This document shows, in pieces, positions 1 through 11,670 of a DNA stretch of 64,000 bases (its first letter is position 1; each line of letters starts with the position of its first letter). Origin of the DNA: Brachynemurus nebulosus. Lineage: Eukaryota > Arthropoda > Insecta > Neuroptera > Myrmeleontidae. The notes under the pieces are model-generated. The model ran no database searches. It was not told where the DNA came from and was given only the letters and a program-made list of their open reading frames with translations. Where the stretch lies: contig JAPWDM010000008.1 in assembly GCA_035578155.1 (NCBI GenBank), forward strand, positions 7,309,847 to 7,373,846, given 5' to 3'. The position numbers and the translations under genes were made by a program.

Positions 1-2655
1 CGTTCAATTGTCGATAGAAAAATGTACTATACAAATTACGTGCGGATTACTAGATTTTATATCACCGATTAATCGTATACGTATATTTTTACTTGACGTT
101 AGTTCTAATTTTACTACCAGAGGCGCGAGTGAGAATCTTTGCGTCGCCAATATGGATTGAGATTACAGTTGAATCTAGTAACAACGAAATTTTACTTTAA
201 CTCGACAATATAACAAATTTTAAAAATAAATGTGTTACGACTAAAATGTTAATATTTAGTAGTATTCATGGTTTTAATTTGGCAACACTGAAGTTATGTT
301 AACGGTCAAATTAATTCTGTTGTTTCAAACGATTTGCTATTTTATTGCTGTGAGTGTATCTTGTGGTATTTTCGCTGTTATAAAAATGTCTGAAGAGTAG
401 GTACTGTTATTTTTGTTATAACAATTATTATTTAAGAATCAAGCTTATAATGAAGGTGATTTTTTGCCGGTAATTTCATACCGTTTTACTCAGTTCATAT
501 AGTTTTACAAATAACGCCCAGGGTCACCTATAGATGACACTCCATTTAAAAAAAGAACTAAAGGGTATTTTTTTCAATTATTTATTTTTTATACGTTGAG
601 TACCTAAAGATAAAAACTAGCACAAAATAAGGATATTTTGTCGATAGATCGCGGCTTGTGAATTGGCGAGTTAAACGGAATTGTGATATTCTGTACATAC
701 ATCACGACCACAGGCCAATGAACAATTATATTATTCTACTAGACAAAGCGCAAAGCTAGTTTCTAGGCATTTTTCTTGAAGCAGGTAACAGGGTGAGCCG
801 GGTGAAATTTAATGAAATAATATAATGTCAATTTTTGAGCAAATGCGGCTATAATTATTGCAGGACATAATTTGTATACGTACGTATTTTGAAAATATAA
901 AGCGAATACCACGTTTTTTCTTTCAAAATTTTGCAGTTTCTTTTCAAAAAAGTAACATTTTTTTATCAATATTATATTTTGACAATAATAATTATTTGAA
1001 AACGTTACTATGGATACAATCCATTAGTATATTACAGAATACTATTACTTAAGGTCGGAACTGGTTGCCTCAATTACACATTTTTATAATTAGTCTATAT
1101 AATATATAAAAGTAGTCTTCATAATCTTTGTTAAACATGCTATAACATGTTAAATGTGTTATTTCGAAGAAAAAAATTAACAAATCGAGAAAAAATTGAT
1201 GAAATTCGACGATAACAAATAACAAGGCCAAGAGCATGTTATTTGTTAAGTTGAAATCGAGAACTGGTATAAAACTATAAAATAACTGTCATAACTGTCA
1301 AATATGTACTAATTAACAAAGTTGCAAATAGGTCGTTCATGATTTTTATCTATTTCGAAGAATAACATAAATAACATTTAACAAGTTTAACAAATTTAAC
1401 AAAGATTATGAAGACTACTAATATGTTCACTGGTCTGTGATCACGACCTTGCCGATCCGTGGTAAATGCATAAGGTCTATGAAGATCAATGACCTTCGTA
1501 GCCCTAAAAAGATAGGAACCTACCTAGACTTACGTTAAAAGTATCTTTCCCTTTTAATGTTTTGGGAATGAAAAAATTTTTCAGGTCAAATATAACCTGC
1601 TTTCACAATGTAATTTAAAGAATTTTACTTTAAAATTTAATGAAAAATTATCATATTTATGCGAAAAATATTACCTATAGTACATATTATACGATAATTG
1701 TATCCAAATTGTTATTACATCTGTCATATTTCTTCACGGCTGCTCTTGTGCCAGGTATCATACATATTTTTTTGTTGCTTAAATACATATAAATAAAATA
1801 AAAAATTAGAATAATTCTACTTTAAATTCTTAAATTAAATTTGTAAGCTTCAATCTTCAGTAACATAACTTCTAACTAGACACCCTAGACACCTTGAACA
1901 TAACGCTCATGATCATGACGTTCATACTTCATATGGTTCATATTTGAGGCGTTTGAGGCTGTCCATTACAAAACACATTCCTTTAATTTTTTTTGGATCA
2001 ATATGTGCATTCACCAGAAAATTATGTTGCAAAAAAAATCGTAACGGAGCTGGCACTATTACAAACCAGAGGTCTCTGATTCAAAAAAATAAACGTGAGT
2101 GTGTTATATATTTTTTTATTACTCATGCGGGAGAAGTACTAACTTGGCGCAAATATTTCTGTACGGAAAGTAGCTGTTTGCCCACTGTACTCTTCCCACA
2201 TACTTTTTTGCGTGTGGAAAGTAACTTTCCACACGCAAAGCCGCCTCTTGATTTTTCATTTAATAAATATTTCATAATTATTTCTATAGAAATCACCAAC
2301 AAAATAATTTAAACAATATGTATTTAATTAAAAAAAAAAGGTGCTTAATATTTTGGATATTTTGAAATTTGAAAAAACTTCCCCAAGCGAATTATGCAAC
2401 CATGTGATCACACAGTCTTTACATTAAAATTTTTACTGTAAGGGAACGTGTTTTTTGAGAAAATATTTTGTTGAACTATTAAAAAGTGCCTTAGTTTTCA
2501 TATTTTATTGGCGACGCAAAGATTCTCACTAGCGTCTCTAGTGGTAAAATTAGAACTAGCATCAAGTAAAAAATATACGTATACGATTAATGGGTGACTT
2601 AAAATCTAGTAATCCGCGGATAATTTGTATAGTACATTTTTCTATCGATAATTAA
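1..2655. repeat. Element or segment bounded by about 150-bp inverted repeats
   Basis: Bases 1-155 match the reverse complement of 2503-2655 closely, including the GATTCTCACT / GGCGACGCAAAG block and the TCGATAGAAAAATGTACT end. The left end may start before the window. A third, diverged partial copy of the same arm follows directly at about 2653-2720. No transposase is seen inside. The interior holds a smaller palindromic MITE and part of a flank duplicated elsewhere. It could be a foldback-type element or two inverted MITEs with host DNA between them. Confidence 0.6.
1111..1419. mobile_element. Palindromic MITE
   Basis: Terminal inverted repeats begin AGTAGTCTTCATAATC and continue into TTTGTTAAA; the right end reads GATTATGAAGACTACT. 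The interior is AT-rich with repeated TTAACA/TGTTAT words and has no ORF. No target-site duplication could be assigned with confidence. Confidence 0.6.
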
Positions 2656-4520
2656 ACGTATACAAAAATTTTTACTTGATACAGCTTCTAATTTAAAATA
2701 AAAAACCAAGAGCGCCCCTGTAATATAAATATAAACCTGTAAATGTACAACCAGTCAAAATTAGAATTAAATAATTTTTTATCATTTTATTTTAAATTAA
2801 GGATCGGACTTAATGTCTTATGAAATGCATATTAATAAATTTCTTGACATAATGATATCGCTGTTAAGAGTGATTTTCTTTTATAAATCGTATAAGAGAT
2901 AACATTAATCCTCTGGTTGTACCAAACAGATGGTTTGACAACAAACTATGTGAAAACTAATTGGTGAGTACCTACATGATTTTTAACGTTACGAATTGAA
3001 TGTCGTTTGTGCAGTCTTAATTTTACTTTATAACATATTCTTTTAACTTATTCTTGCAGTTTTTAATTAATACTGAATCTTCCCTTACTTAAATAAACTT
3101 GTTGTATTCTTATTTTTTCTAACATATTTATAAATAAAAAGTATTTCACTCGTTTTTAATTTAAAAGGAATTATTCATTATACATTCCAACAAAACCAAA
3201 ACTGAAAAAATTTTAAAAAATTTTTTTTATCAAATTCAATATTATTGTTAAAATAATTTAGAATTATTACATTGTAAATAATTATTTGTTTTGTAGCCAC
3301 TGAAGAAGGTATAAAAAAATACCGAAAAATTTTTGGAAAAAATAAAGAAACAATTTATTCTTCGGAAGAATGTCGGAATATTATTTCTAATCCTTCATCT
3401 CCATTGATAAATTAATAATTAATTATTTGGGAACTAAGGTTTAAAAAATTTTTTCAAGCTATTATTTTAATTTAATGTTTTTTTGGATTTAGTAAGACAA
3501 GAAACTACGTTCCACTATAGGGGCGGCGGGGGTTCAGACATAAGTCACCAACTCACCATACGTCTACATGGAGGGATAGTTTATGGACAATCCCTAAGTT
3601 AGAAACTCGTAATTTTGATTTCTGACGCGTATTAATTTTTTTCAATCAGAGCCCTCTGGTTCATAATGATGTAAGCTCCACAAAAAAACGTTTTGTTATA
3701 AAATTTATGGCTGTTTTCTTCTTTTGGTCGCATTATGAAGTGTACGGATCGAGTTTTAAAACGAGACAGTATTCTGTTCGTCTATCGTTTTGTATAACAA
3801 TTCATCCAGTTTAATTAACCACATCTTTCCCTCTTATCATTTACGCGATCCTCATGTTGGAAATGTATGCAGCTTCGAATGGAACATTAGATTTTTACGA
3901 AATTCGGTGAGAAGATTGAAAATCTCAGATGAATTCTTCAGTCAGGCCTATTGGATACTAAAAATGTCTACTTTTGCCAAAGGTTAACATTTTTAAATGT
4001 TTTTATTCAACCGTATTGCAAAGAGCAGAAAAAATTACATAAGACAAATTTTTAAACGATGGCGCAGAATAAAGTGGTTAGAAATAATTTTACTACACAA
4101 TTTAAACATTTATTAATATTTATTAAGCAGAGAGTATACAAAAATACTGACAACGATTGAGATTCCCTAGTGGGCGTTTGTGGAACTAACATATGACAGA
4201 TACTCTCCGACAGCTGTGTGATGAATGTACCGGGTTTAATGTTATTTCGTTGCTTCATAAAAGTTTTATAACGATTACATTCTTGGATATTTACGAAACA
4301 ATAAAAATACTACAAGATCTCCTCGCCAGGCTACACAATATTTTAAAAATAGAATGTTGATGTATGCTGGTACTAAAGAAGGAAATTTTAGTAAGATGTA
4401 AATACTTTAAATCACGTAATTACACGCACATTTTACGTAAAAACTTTATAAAATTGTTATTAGAACTGTGTGAAAATTATTTGTCATACGTTAGTTCCGC
4501 GACTCACCGCTAGGGAATCT
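1605..4520. repeat. Paralogous copy of the zinc-finger gene flank
   Basis: Blocks 1605-1860, 1930-2090 and 3840-4520 match, in the same order and orientation, blocks at 10636-10770 plus 11165-11260, 11280-11790 and 11810-13260. In the second copy this DNA is the 5' flank of gene A and the 3' flank of gene B, so this looks like the flank of another duplicated unit. About 1.5 kb here (2100-3650) has no counterpart in the other copy; its ends resemble the inverted-repeat family at 17561 and 28980. Confidence 0.65.
2877..3414 (+). pseudogene. Two exon-like coding remnants, family unknown
   Basis: About 2877-2955 reads in one frame as a peptide ending NPLVVPNRWFDNKLCEN, followed by a stop and a donor-like GTGAGT at 2965. 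A second open stretch, about 3299-3414, follows an acceptor-like TTTTGTAG. It reads KKYRKIFGKNKETIYSSEE and ends in a stop after NPSSPLIN. Composition and splice-like edges suggest real coding ancestry. The phases do not join directly, so this is either decayed or misread. I do not recognise the protein. Confidence 0.3.
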
Positions 4521-4767
4521 TATTATTGTAATAAAAATATAACAATAAAATTAAATTTAACGCCTTAAATGAATAGACAAGTTAACTATAGTAATATGGC
4601 GGCTCGAAATCCTTTGATGTGTGCACATTAATAGGCAGAAGGGCTGCCATTTTTGATAAACTGTTCGAAATACTGTACCAGTTTTAATTTTTTTTTTATT
4701 TATTTTCTGTTGTTTTCAACGCATTTATTTTAACCATAGAGAAAATTTTTTTTCTCAAAATGCCAGA

Positions 4768-4798
4768 CCTTTTACTGCCAGTGGAAGGCAGTAAAAGG
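4768..4798. repeat. Perfect 12-bp hairpin
   Basis: CCTTTTACTGCC is followed after 7 bases by its exact reverse complement. A second short hairpin around AGTCGG/CCGACT follows at about 4855-4875. No function is assigned. Confidence 0.5.
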
Positions 4799-4943
4799 TG
4801 ATTTATAAAAATTATAAAACTGAAATAAATTAAGTAAGAAACTAAGTCTTAGTCGGCAGAAAATCTACCGACTAAATTTTATTCGGAAACTAATTTGACA
4901 GTTCTGAAAGGTTTTTATAAATATTACTTATGTTTATATTTAC

Positions 4944-5239
4944 TAGGGATGTTATGGATATGAAATTTCGGATACGGGTACGGATATTCAAAAACATTTT
5001 TTTTAGATTACAGATATGTAATAATATTGGATAATGTTTCGGATACGGTTACGGTTACGGATAACTGTTTTCAATGAAAATATTTTTTTAGAAGGGGTAA
5101 ATTTTACCCCAAAAAGTAGTTCTCTGTTATTATTCGAAACAAATCCGAAACTTTTATTTTCGGATACGGTTTCGGATATGTAATTATTTCGAATATCCGA
5201 TAGTTTCGGTTACGATTACGGATACCCATCACAGCCCTA
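4944..5239. mobile_element. hAT-like MITE with CGGATACGG-type repeats
   Basis: Ends are TAGGGATGTTATGGATA and, on the other strand, TAGGGCTGTGATGGGTA. Flanking 8-mers ATATTTAC (4936-4943) and ATATTTAT (5240-5247) differ at one base. Both subterminal regions are arrays of CGGATACGG/TTTCGGAT words. No coding capacity. Confidence 0.75.
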
Positions 5240-5352
5240 ATATTTATACATATTAAGCAGGTTTTATACACGTTGTAATACAAATTAGAGGTACAGAATT
5301 AATTTTTATATTATATATATGAAAATTAAAACATATTTTCAACATATTATAG

Positions 5353-6239
5353 CACAGTATAAATAAAAGATTATTATCATAAACAGTAGCGAAACGTGCT
5401 TTCTATTCTTTTTTGATATAAGTATGTCCTTTTTTACTTATGTGATTGTATGTGTTTGTACATGTGAGATTGAGGGTTGATAATGGTCATGTTAAATTAT
5501 ATGAACAACTAAAAGCAACTTTCTTCAAAATGAATTGAGCAAACGCGAAATTGATGACAGTATTCAACACGAGAATTTAGATCGTCACGACTTATTAACA
5601 CCAACCACTGTCGAAATCGAAAATATTAACTGAATTATTATAAAATATTAATAATTATTTATTATTTAACGTACTTTTACATAAGCATTCAAATTATAAT
5701 AATACTTACAAATTTGCATCAAACGCCACTCAGAAAAAACATAAATTGAAATTTTGTTTTGAATGATTTAAACAAAATTTAGCAGCATAAGAGTTGGTAG
5801 AGTTATCACCAGATATTTTAAGCCACCAAAATAATTAAATATCAGAAATATCTTATAGATCACAAAACACACTAAAATTACAAGGAGATATCAAAAATAA
5901 CTGATGACAAGCTTTAAATAAAAAAAATTTAATGATAGTTAAAATTCCACTGCCATCGTTGTTAAAAATTTTAAAAAAGTCAGTGAAACTTAGACAAAAT
6001 TAAATAATTTACATAATTATCAACTGTAAATTTTCACAAAATAATTTGACCTGCAAATTTATTTTTCTAAATTAAATTTACTTTAGTGATGATATTTTCA
6101 CTGTATTAGTATGCATAATGTTATGCATTATTTAGGTACATAACATGGATAACCCTTTGGAATTTTCGAATTCCACATGACACTCTTACGTCATCTCGTT
6201 TCGTAACTGTTTGTGAAACAAACTATTATTTAAACTGTG
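5353..6239 (-). mobile_element. P-like non-autonomous THAP element, copy 1
   Basis: The element is 887 bp, flanked by the perfect 7-bp repeat ATTATAG (5346-5352 and 6240-6246). Imperfect TIRs of about 45 bp begin CACAGTWTAAATAAWAG and end near GTWRCGAAACG. It is a near full-length inverted copy of 20534-21430. On the minus strand it keeps both halves of a THAP-type finger split by an intron, with the second half reading FRVCSIHFEESCF. The first-half ATG is ATA here, the first Cys region is altered, and an in-frame TGA is shared with copy 2. It lies 171 bp downstream of gene A in the same transcriptional direction. Confidence 0.8.
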
Positions 6240-6262
6240 ATTATAGGTTAATCTACCACTAA

Positions 6263-6268
6263 TTTATT
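6263..6268 (-). promoter_or_regulatory. Candidate polyadenylation signal of gene A
   Basis: AATAAA on the minus strand, about 145 bases after the gene A stop and before the P-like element. It is the first canonical hexamer downstream. Sequence alone does not show its use. Confidence 0.35.
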
Positions 6269-6370
6269 TTAATCATCAGATACGTTTATGATACTGAAAC
6301 CAAATTTAGTTCACAACTACTTTTAATCGTAGAATAGTTATTCGTTCATTTAATTATCCTTTATAATACT

Positions 6371-6409
6371 GGACCTAAATGTTTTAGAACATATGTTACA
6401 TTTATATGG
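6371..6409 (-). pseudogene. Out-of-frame finger remnant after gene A
   Basis: Directly beyond the gene A stop, a different frame reads PYKCNICSKTF, the start of another finger that continues only a few residues. The last in-frame residues of gene A (VFKIHTS) look like the end of the preceding finger. The array therefore once continued and was cut short by an indel in the linker. Confidence 0.7.
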
Positions 6410-6410
6410 A

Positions 6411-9400
6411 TTACTGACTGGTGTGAATTTTAAAAACAGAAGAATCAGTCAATGTAGAATCACTCGCGTAACTCGTATGAGTTTTTTCATGCCTTTTTAA
6501 ACTACTTAACTGCGTAAATGGTCTAGTGCATATATTGCATTCAAACGGTTTTTCACCCGTGTGAAGAAGTTCATGTGTTTTTAAATTACCCGGTTTACTA
6601 AATACTTTCGAACATACTTTACATTTATTGGGACTTTCACCGATATGATAAGTTATTTTATGTTTTTCTAAAAATTTCGGTCGACTAAACGTTTTCGCAC
6701 ACATCGCACATTTTAACGGTTTATTATTCATAAGCATTCGTTTATGTTGTTTCAAAATGGACGTAGCACATGTTTCAACTTCATGTCGTTTTAATGTACT
6801 GTACTGCGCGAATGATTTAGTACATGTTTTACATTTATACGGTTTTTCACCGCTGTGTATTCGTTGATGTTCTTTTAAATGATATAATTGACTAAATGTT
6901 TTCGTACATGTGGAGCACTGATACGGTTTTTCACCCGTGTGAAATCTTTCGTGCGTTTTTAACGTGTTTGAACAATTAAATATTTTCGAACATATTTTAC
7001 ATTTGTATGGACTAATACCGGTATGATTTATTTCGTGCCTTTTTAAACCATATAATTGATTAAATGTTTTCGAACATATTTTACATTTGAACGGTTTTTC
7101 ATTACGGTGAATTATTTCATGACCTTTTAAATGCGCTAATAGTGTAAATGTTTTTGAACATATATCACATCTGTAAGGTTTTTCACCGCTATGTAATCGT
7201 TCATGTGTTTTTAAATTACCTAATTGATTAAATGTTTTCGAACATTGGTTACATTTATACGGTTTTTCACCGCTGTGAGTTCTTTCATGCCGTTTTAAAT
7301 GCGCTAATTGATAAAATTGTTTAGAACATACGTTACACTTATGCAATTTTTCACCGGTGTGTGTTGTTTCGTGCCTTTTTGAATCACCTGACCGACTAAA
7401 CGTTTTCGAACATATGTTACATTTATATGGTTTTTCACCACCGTGAATTGCTTTATGTGCTTTTAAACTACCGGACTGCACGAATGTTTTCGAACATATA
7501 TTACATTTGTACGGTTTTTCACCGGTATGAATTTTTTCGTGTCTTTTTAAATCACCGAACCGATTAAATGTTTTCGAACATATATAACATTTGCGTCGTT
7601 TTTTACCAATACACGTTAATTTATGTTTTTTCAAATCTACCGCTTGATCAAATTTCACCAAACATTTTTCACACTTAAATTGTATTTCACTGGTTTCGTC
7701 TTCTTCGATTTTAATTTCCGTATCAATGTGTTTTAATTGTGTTAAATGATTCTTATTTTTGATATGGTTGCAACTTTCGATTTTTATTTTCGTATCATCT
7801 CCTCCAGTATCACTCGACTCCTAAAAAATAATTTAACTTTAAACGCCTGTAAAGTTTTTTTTTTTTCTACAATCATAATAGAAAGTAGAGATGTCGATTT
7901 TAAATCGATTAATCGAAGCTTAAAAAATCGATTCCTTTTTCGATTTTTTTCATTTGAATCGATTATTAAAAGTAAGAGATCGATAACCGATTTTTTCCAA
8001 AAATAACTTCATTTTAATAGTAATTCTACAAAGAAACATATTGTGTTAAAATGAAACACCAAAAACTCTATTGTTAATTGTCACTTTTTACTCGTTTATC
8101 AACGAACCCCTCCAGTGGCTCTATATAAGTCAGACTATTAATACAAAAGGAAGGAAGAGACCACCTATCTGTGCAAACGACGATCCCTTTCCCACAAAAG
8201 CGACTTATTTAGAAAACATTTTTTTGTCAATTTGTTTGAAATTTTTGAATAAACTTGGTTCAGTTCGTGATATTCGTCCTACATATTCAATTGCCTTATT
8301 TTTTATAACTCTAATTGAAAAATCAACTCATTCATCGCCTTTACAAATATAATGTAAGGCGTTTTTACACGATAGTACCGATATTACCTATGCACTATCA
8401 ATTAAGTCCCTTAAACAAAAATTATCAGCTAATTTTATTAAACTTTTCAAAATTTCGATTTTTTAGATCGATCTCACAGAATCGATTTTTTTAGCCGATT
8501 TTTTTTTTTTAATCGATTTTTTTGATTTCGATTTAAATCGATCCAAAAATCGATCTTTTTTTTTGGAGAATCGACATCTCTAATAGAAAGTAGGTTTTTG
8601 CCATATAAACGCATGTTTTGCGCTCTGTGAAAAAAGCATAAAACATGCGTTTGCCGAGGACTGTTACTTTTCGCTTTAAAGCGAAAAGTAGTACTTTGTC
8701 GCTCGCTCAACATACATTTAATTACAAATCGGGTAGGCGTTGTTTGTACTTTCTATGGCAACAAATAAACAGATTCTAAACTTCATATTATTAACTTCCC
8801 ATACGAAGTTATTGTAATGGGTCCGATTTTCGCTAATTCGCCGTATCGCTAATTTTGACATATCTCCACGTTTCAAGGTCACTAGAATCTGAATCCATAG
8901 TTTTTAGCGTGATGTCTGTGTGTGCGTTCGTTAGTTCGTTCGTGGATTTTTTTTCGTCTCGCATATCTCGAGAACAAATGATGATATCAACTCCGGATTA
9001 ATTTCATTAGATGCGTAATCAAAAAATGAGGACCGGATAAAGTTTTCAGCAAATTCGGATTAGTGGTTTTTTTTTGTGGTAAAAAAACAGAATTAACTTT
9101 ATTAGGATAACACAGATTATATGAATTTTTTACCATAACATTATTATATAATGGCCTAAGAACCTTCCTTGATGTTAAAAACGCCAGTATATTATTATAA
9201 AATTTAAAAAAAAAAACGAAATAAGAAACTGTTTTTGAAATATATTTTGTCTCGCATATCTTGAGAACAAATGATGTTATCATTTGTTTGATAAGGGTAC
9301 AAAAGGCGAAGCCCCCGGTATGGTGCAAGGGGCAAAGCCTCTATCGGGGGCTCAGGGGAGAAGTTGCCCGAAATGGAAAAATAATTATTTATGTACAGTA

Positions 9401-10534
9401 CTCTCTAGTCTTTAAGGACACCCAATGGGAAGTTGACAGTGTGGGTAGACCTGTCCCCCAAATTTTTTTTATCGTGATCAAGTGAAATATCAGTTTTATT
9501 AAATTTTAAAATAACTACAAAATATTAATTAAAAATAATAAATAATAAGTTGATAAATAATTTTTTCTACAATCATAGTGGAAAGTAGGCTTTTGCGCTC
9601 TTTGAAGCTCTAGCTGCCGAGCGATCAAGTACTACTTTTCGCTTTAAGGCGAAAAGTACATAGTACTTATTAGTATTTATTAAAAGTATTACTAAGTAAT
9701 ATTTAATTACAAATCGGGTAGGCGTTGTTTATATTTTCTGTGGCAACAAATAAACAGATTCTAAATTTATTATTATTTTTATCGTGGCCAAGTGAAATAT
9801 TAATTTTATTTAATTTCAAAATAACTACAAAATATTAATTAAAAATAATAAATAACAATAATTAATAAATAATAAGAATAATCTACACATATAAATGATG
9901 GAAATATGCAACAGTGACAGTGATTTCTCAAGTACACCTCCAGATATTTCTGAAGCTGCAAAAATTATAACATTAAAGTAAATATTAAGGTCTATTATTA
10001 TTTTTTCAAGTATCTTTTAAGTAAAAAATACATTTTATAAGATTGTAGAAAAAAATTTTGTATGTAATTTGAGCACAAAATAACATTGCCGCTCTAATGT
10101 ATCACTCTGCGCTCTTAATACACATATAACTATTTTTTTGAAAAATTTAATTTTAATTCACTTACTAGAATTATATTTTGCTGCTGTGATTCTGTAAGTT
10201 CATTTGTATTTTCCAACCCATCATTTTCTTCATATTCAACTGGTTCTTGTTTTATTTCCGGTAACAATGTTAAATTTGTTAAATGATTTTCATTTTTTAT
10301 ATTACTCAACTCCTAAAAAATAATTTAATTATAACACCGGTAAAATTTTCTTTTTGAAAAACGCAATTTGAATTCACTTACAAGTTGCCGCATTTTTGTA
10401 ACATCATTTGTATTTTCCGACTCGTCATTTTCTTCAGATTTAACTGGTTCTTGTTTTATTTCTGTTGGTGTTATCAAATTATTTTCATTCAATTTCTGTA
10501 TATCAACAAATTCAAATTTGGCTTGTTCCTCCAT
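6411..10534 (-). CDS. Gene A: multi-finger C2H2 zinc-finger protein
   Basis: Three phase-0 exons: 10534-10382, 10312-10166 and 7820-6411, giving about 569 aa. Introns are 69 nt and 2345 nt with GTAAGT donors and TTTTTTAG acceptors. The ATG at 10534 is chosen because it begins MEEQAKFEFVDIQ, matching the starts of genes B and C. Residues 1 to about 150 are acidic, with IKQE, VKSE, IKNE, IKQE, IKIE and IKIEEDE. There is no ZAD, BTB or KRAB domain that I can see. A C2HC finger (CEKC...HKLTC) follows, then 13 fingers with EKPYKC linkers. Finger 10 ends H-x4-C and is followed by half a finger, a scar of deletion. Finger 3 has Ser for the core Leu. Arrays of this kind bind DNA in the nucleus; the target is unknown. 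Intron 2 hosts several transposons. Confidence 0.9.
7886..8582. mobile_element. hAT-like MITE with ATCGATT repeats
   Basis: TIRs are TAGAGATGTCGATT. The perfect 8-bp target duplication ATAGAAAG flanks it at 7878-7885 and 8583-8590. The related sequences at 9580 and 53830 show the unoccupied site. Both ends are built of ATCGATT/TCGATTTT words. A 93-codon open frame at 8071-8352 shows no transposase motif that I can name. Confidence 0.9.
8792..9463. mobile_element. Unclassified insertion with a GC-rich patch
   Basis: Comparison with about 9765-9785 shows extra DNA from near AACTTCCCATACGAAG to about CCCCCAAA. The 10-bp motif AACTTCCCAT recurs inverted near the right end. Inside are two copies of CTCGCATATCTYGAGAACAA about 280 bp apart, and a GC-rich stretch (9305-9360) with GGCGAAGCCCCCGG and CGGGGGCTCAGGGG. 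No ORF of note. Confidence 0.45.
9560..10056 (+). mobile_element. TIR element with a small conserved first exon, copy 1
   Basis: Ends are TTTTTTCTACAATCATA and its inverse ATAAGATTGTAGAAAAAA. An inverted copy lies at 53341-53862. The front part carries a palindromic block around CTTTTCGCTTTAAGGCGAAAAG and the phrase CAAATCGGGTAGGCGTTG. The copy also continues into a shared tail ending GCGCTCTTAATACACA at about 10130. It lies in intron 2 of gene A, on the opposite strand. Confidence 0.6.
9895..9977 (+). CDS. Conserved 27-codon first exon of a mobile element
   Basis: ATG-initiated open stretch ending at a GTAAAT donor; it contains SDSDFSSTPPDISEAAK. The copy at 53500-53418 keeps the same length and peptide apart from two residues (second codon, and T/I near the end), while two other codons differ silently (TGC/TGT, AAC/AAT). 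The D-I-S-E-A-A-K pattern resembles the N-terminal region of insect Crypton-type recombinase proteins, but this rests on memory. The downstream exons are absent here. Confidence 0.4.
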
Positions 10535-10810
10535 TAGATTCAAGTTTTTTTTTTTTTTTTTTTTTGAATAGTTTTCCGCCAGTTAACTTAAAAAATATTT
10601 ACAATGAATGCAAAGAATTATGTATATGGATTAAGATTACAGTTAACAATGTAATTTAAAGAATTTAACTTTAAAATTTAATGAAAAATTATAATATTTA
10701 TGCGAAAAATATTACCTATGTTACATGTACGATAATTATACCCAAGTTATTATCACATCTGTCATATTAGATTCGGCTACTAAAGTGATTAAAGTGCCAA
10801 CCGTGCCAAC

Positions 10811-11133
10811 CAAGGGGACAAACTAGATTGGCTTTGCCTCTGTTCCACTTGTAATGAGTTTGTGACGTACTCTGTTTGTATACATACACACTGTTTGCAG
10901 TGTATTAGTTTGGTTTTTTGTAGTATGTGTATACACGCATACAACCACAACACACGTATTACCAGAGAGAGCTGTTCAACGTGTTCAAGTAACAATGGGT
11001 ATATTGTTAATACAATGGTATGTTGACTCGACGACGACTACTGACGGACTAATGCCTTAAGCTGTGACTGGCTTACAAATGACTCCAAGCGAATTTCACT
11101 TTTTTTATGTTAGTTGGCTTCTAGTGTTCTATG
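10811..11133. mobile_element. hAT-like MITE (CAAGGGG...CTATG), copy 1
   Basis: Perfect 8-bp duplication GTGCCAAC at 10803-10810 and 11134-11141. A homologous element with its own different 8-bp duplication lies at 58980-59326. The ends are only weakly inverted (ACTAGA shared). It is absent from the paralogous flank near 1750, where a single GTGCCAG is found. Confidence 0.85.
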
Positions 11134-11332
11134 GTGCCAACGTTAGAAATCTGTCCTTAGTTCTGTCCTGTATCATATTTTGTTGTTGTTTTTTTAAATA
11201 CATAAATAAAAAATTCAAATAATTCTACTTTAATTTCTTAAATTAAATTTGTAAGCTTGATTATATCAAATTCATATTTGACACAGTCCATTACAAAACA
11301 ATTCATTTTTTTCGAAACAATTCGATAGGATA

Positions 11333-11670
11333 GATATCAGGAGCACCATCTCTGTATCAAAAAATGTCCACAGCAAGGGGTAAATAGTGGCGGCGCTACT
11401 GTAGCAAAAGGGTAAATTTAGAGAAGTAAACAAGAAAAGAAAAACATCCGCGTTGTTATGTAATTATTGTTTTTTTATTATAATTGTTACATATAATAGT
11501 TTTATTATTTTAAAAATTTTTATAAAACTCAACACAAAAAAATCACTATACTCTTTTGCTACTCTAGCGCTATTTTGGCGAGTTTTTGAACTGTTACTTA
11601 GTACATAAAACGGGACAGTTTTTGAACTATTATTCTATTGCTTTCCGGCCAAGATAGTCCTCCTGATATT
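11333..11670. mobile_element. TA-flanked MITE (GATATCAGGAG), copy 1
   Basis: The element is 338 bp, with TIRs GATATCAGGAGNACYATCT and flanking TA at 11331-11332 and 11671-11672. It matches the element at 62030-63580 base for base over most of its length and shows that copy without its inner insertion. It is absent from the paralogous flank near 1985. Confidence 0.85.

Larger units (their letters stand above)
7853..9555. repeat. Partial copy of the 9560-10056 element with two insertions
   Basis: The sequence from TTTTTTCTACAATCATA through CAAATCGGGTAGGCGTTG to CAACAAATAAACAGATTCTAA resembles 9563-9765. It resumes after an insert at about 9465-9555. It therefore represents the upstream part of the element at 9560 duplicated in tandem. 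It is interrupted by a hAT MITE (7886-8582) and an unclassified insert (8792-9463). It lies inside gene A intron 2. Confidence 0.6.

Noticed and set aside
1944..2312. 122-codon frame
   Set aside because: It lies in duplicated flank plus repeat TIR; the paralogue at 11280-11790 does not keep the frame.
7659..7661. TTG as the start of the gene A finger frame (and the same in gene B at 14081)
   Set aside because: The frame continues upstream through a spliced exon to an acceptor at 7820 (14246 in gene B); the true starts are the ATGs at 10534 and 16741.
8071..8352. 93-codon open frame in the hAT MITE as a transposase
   Set aside because: No hAT motif, no catalytic residues, and it lies in a 0.7-kb non-autonomous element.
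8792..8815. loxP-like arm (ATACGAAGTTAT)
   Set aside because: Only one arm matches and there is no proper spacer or second arm; the resemblance is a chance part of an imperfect palindrome.
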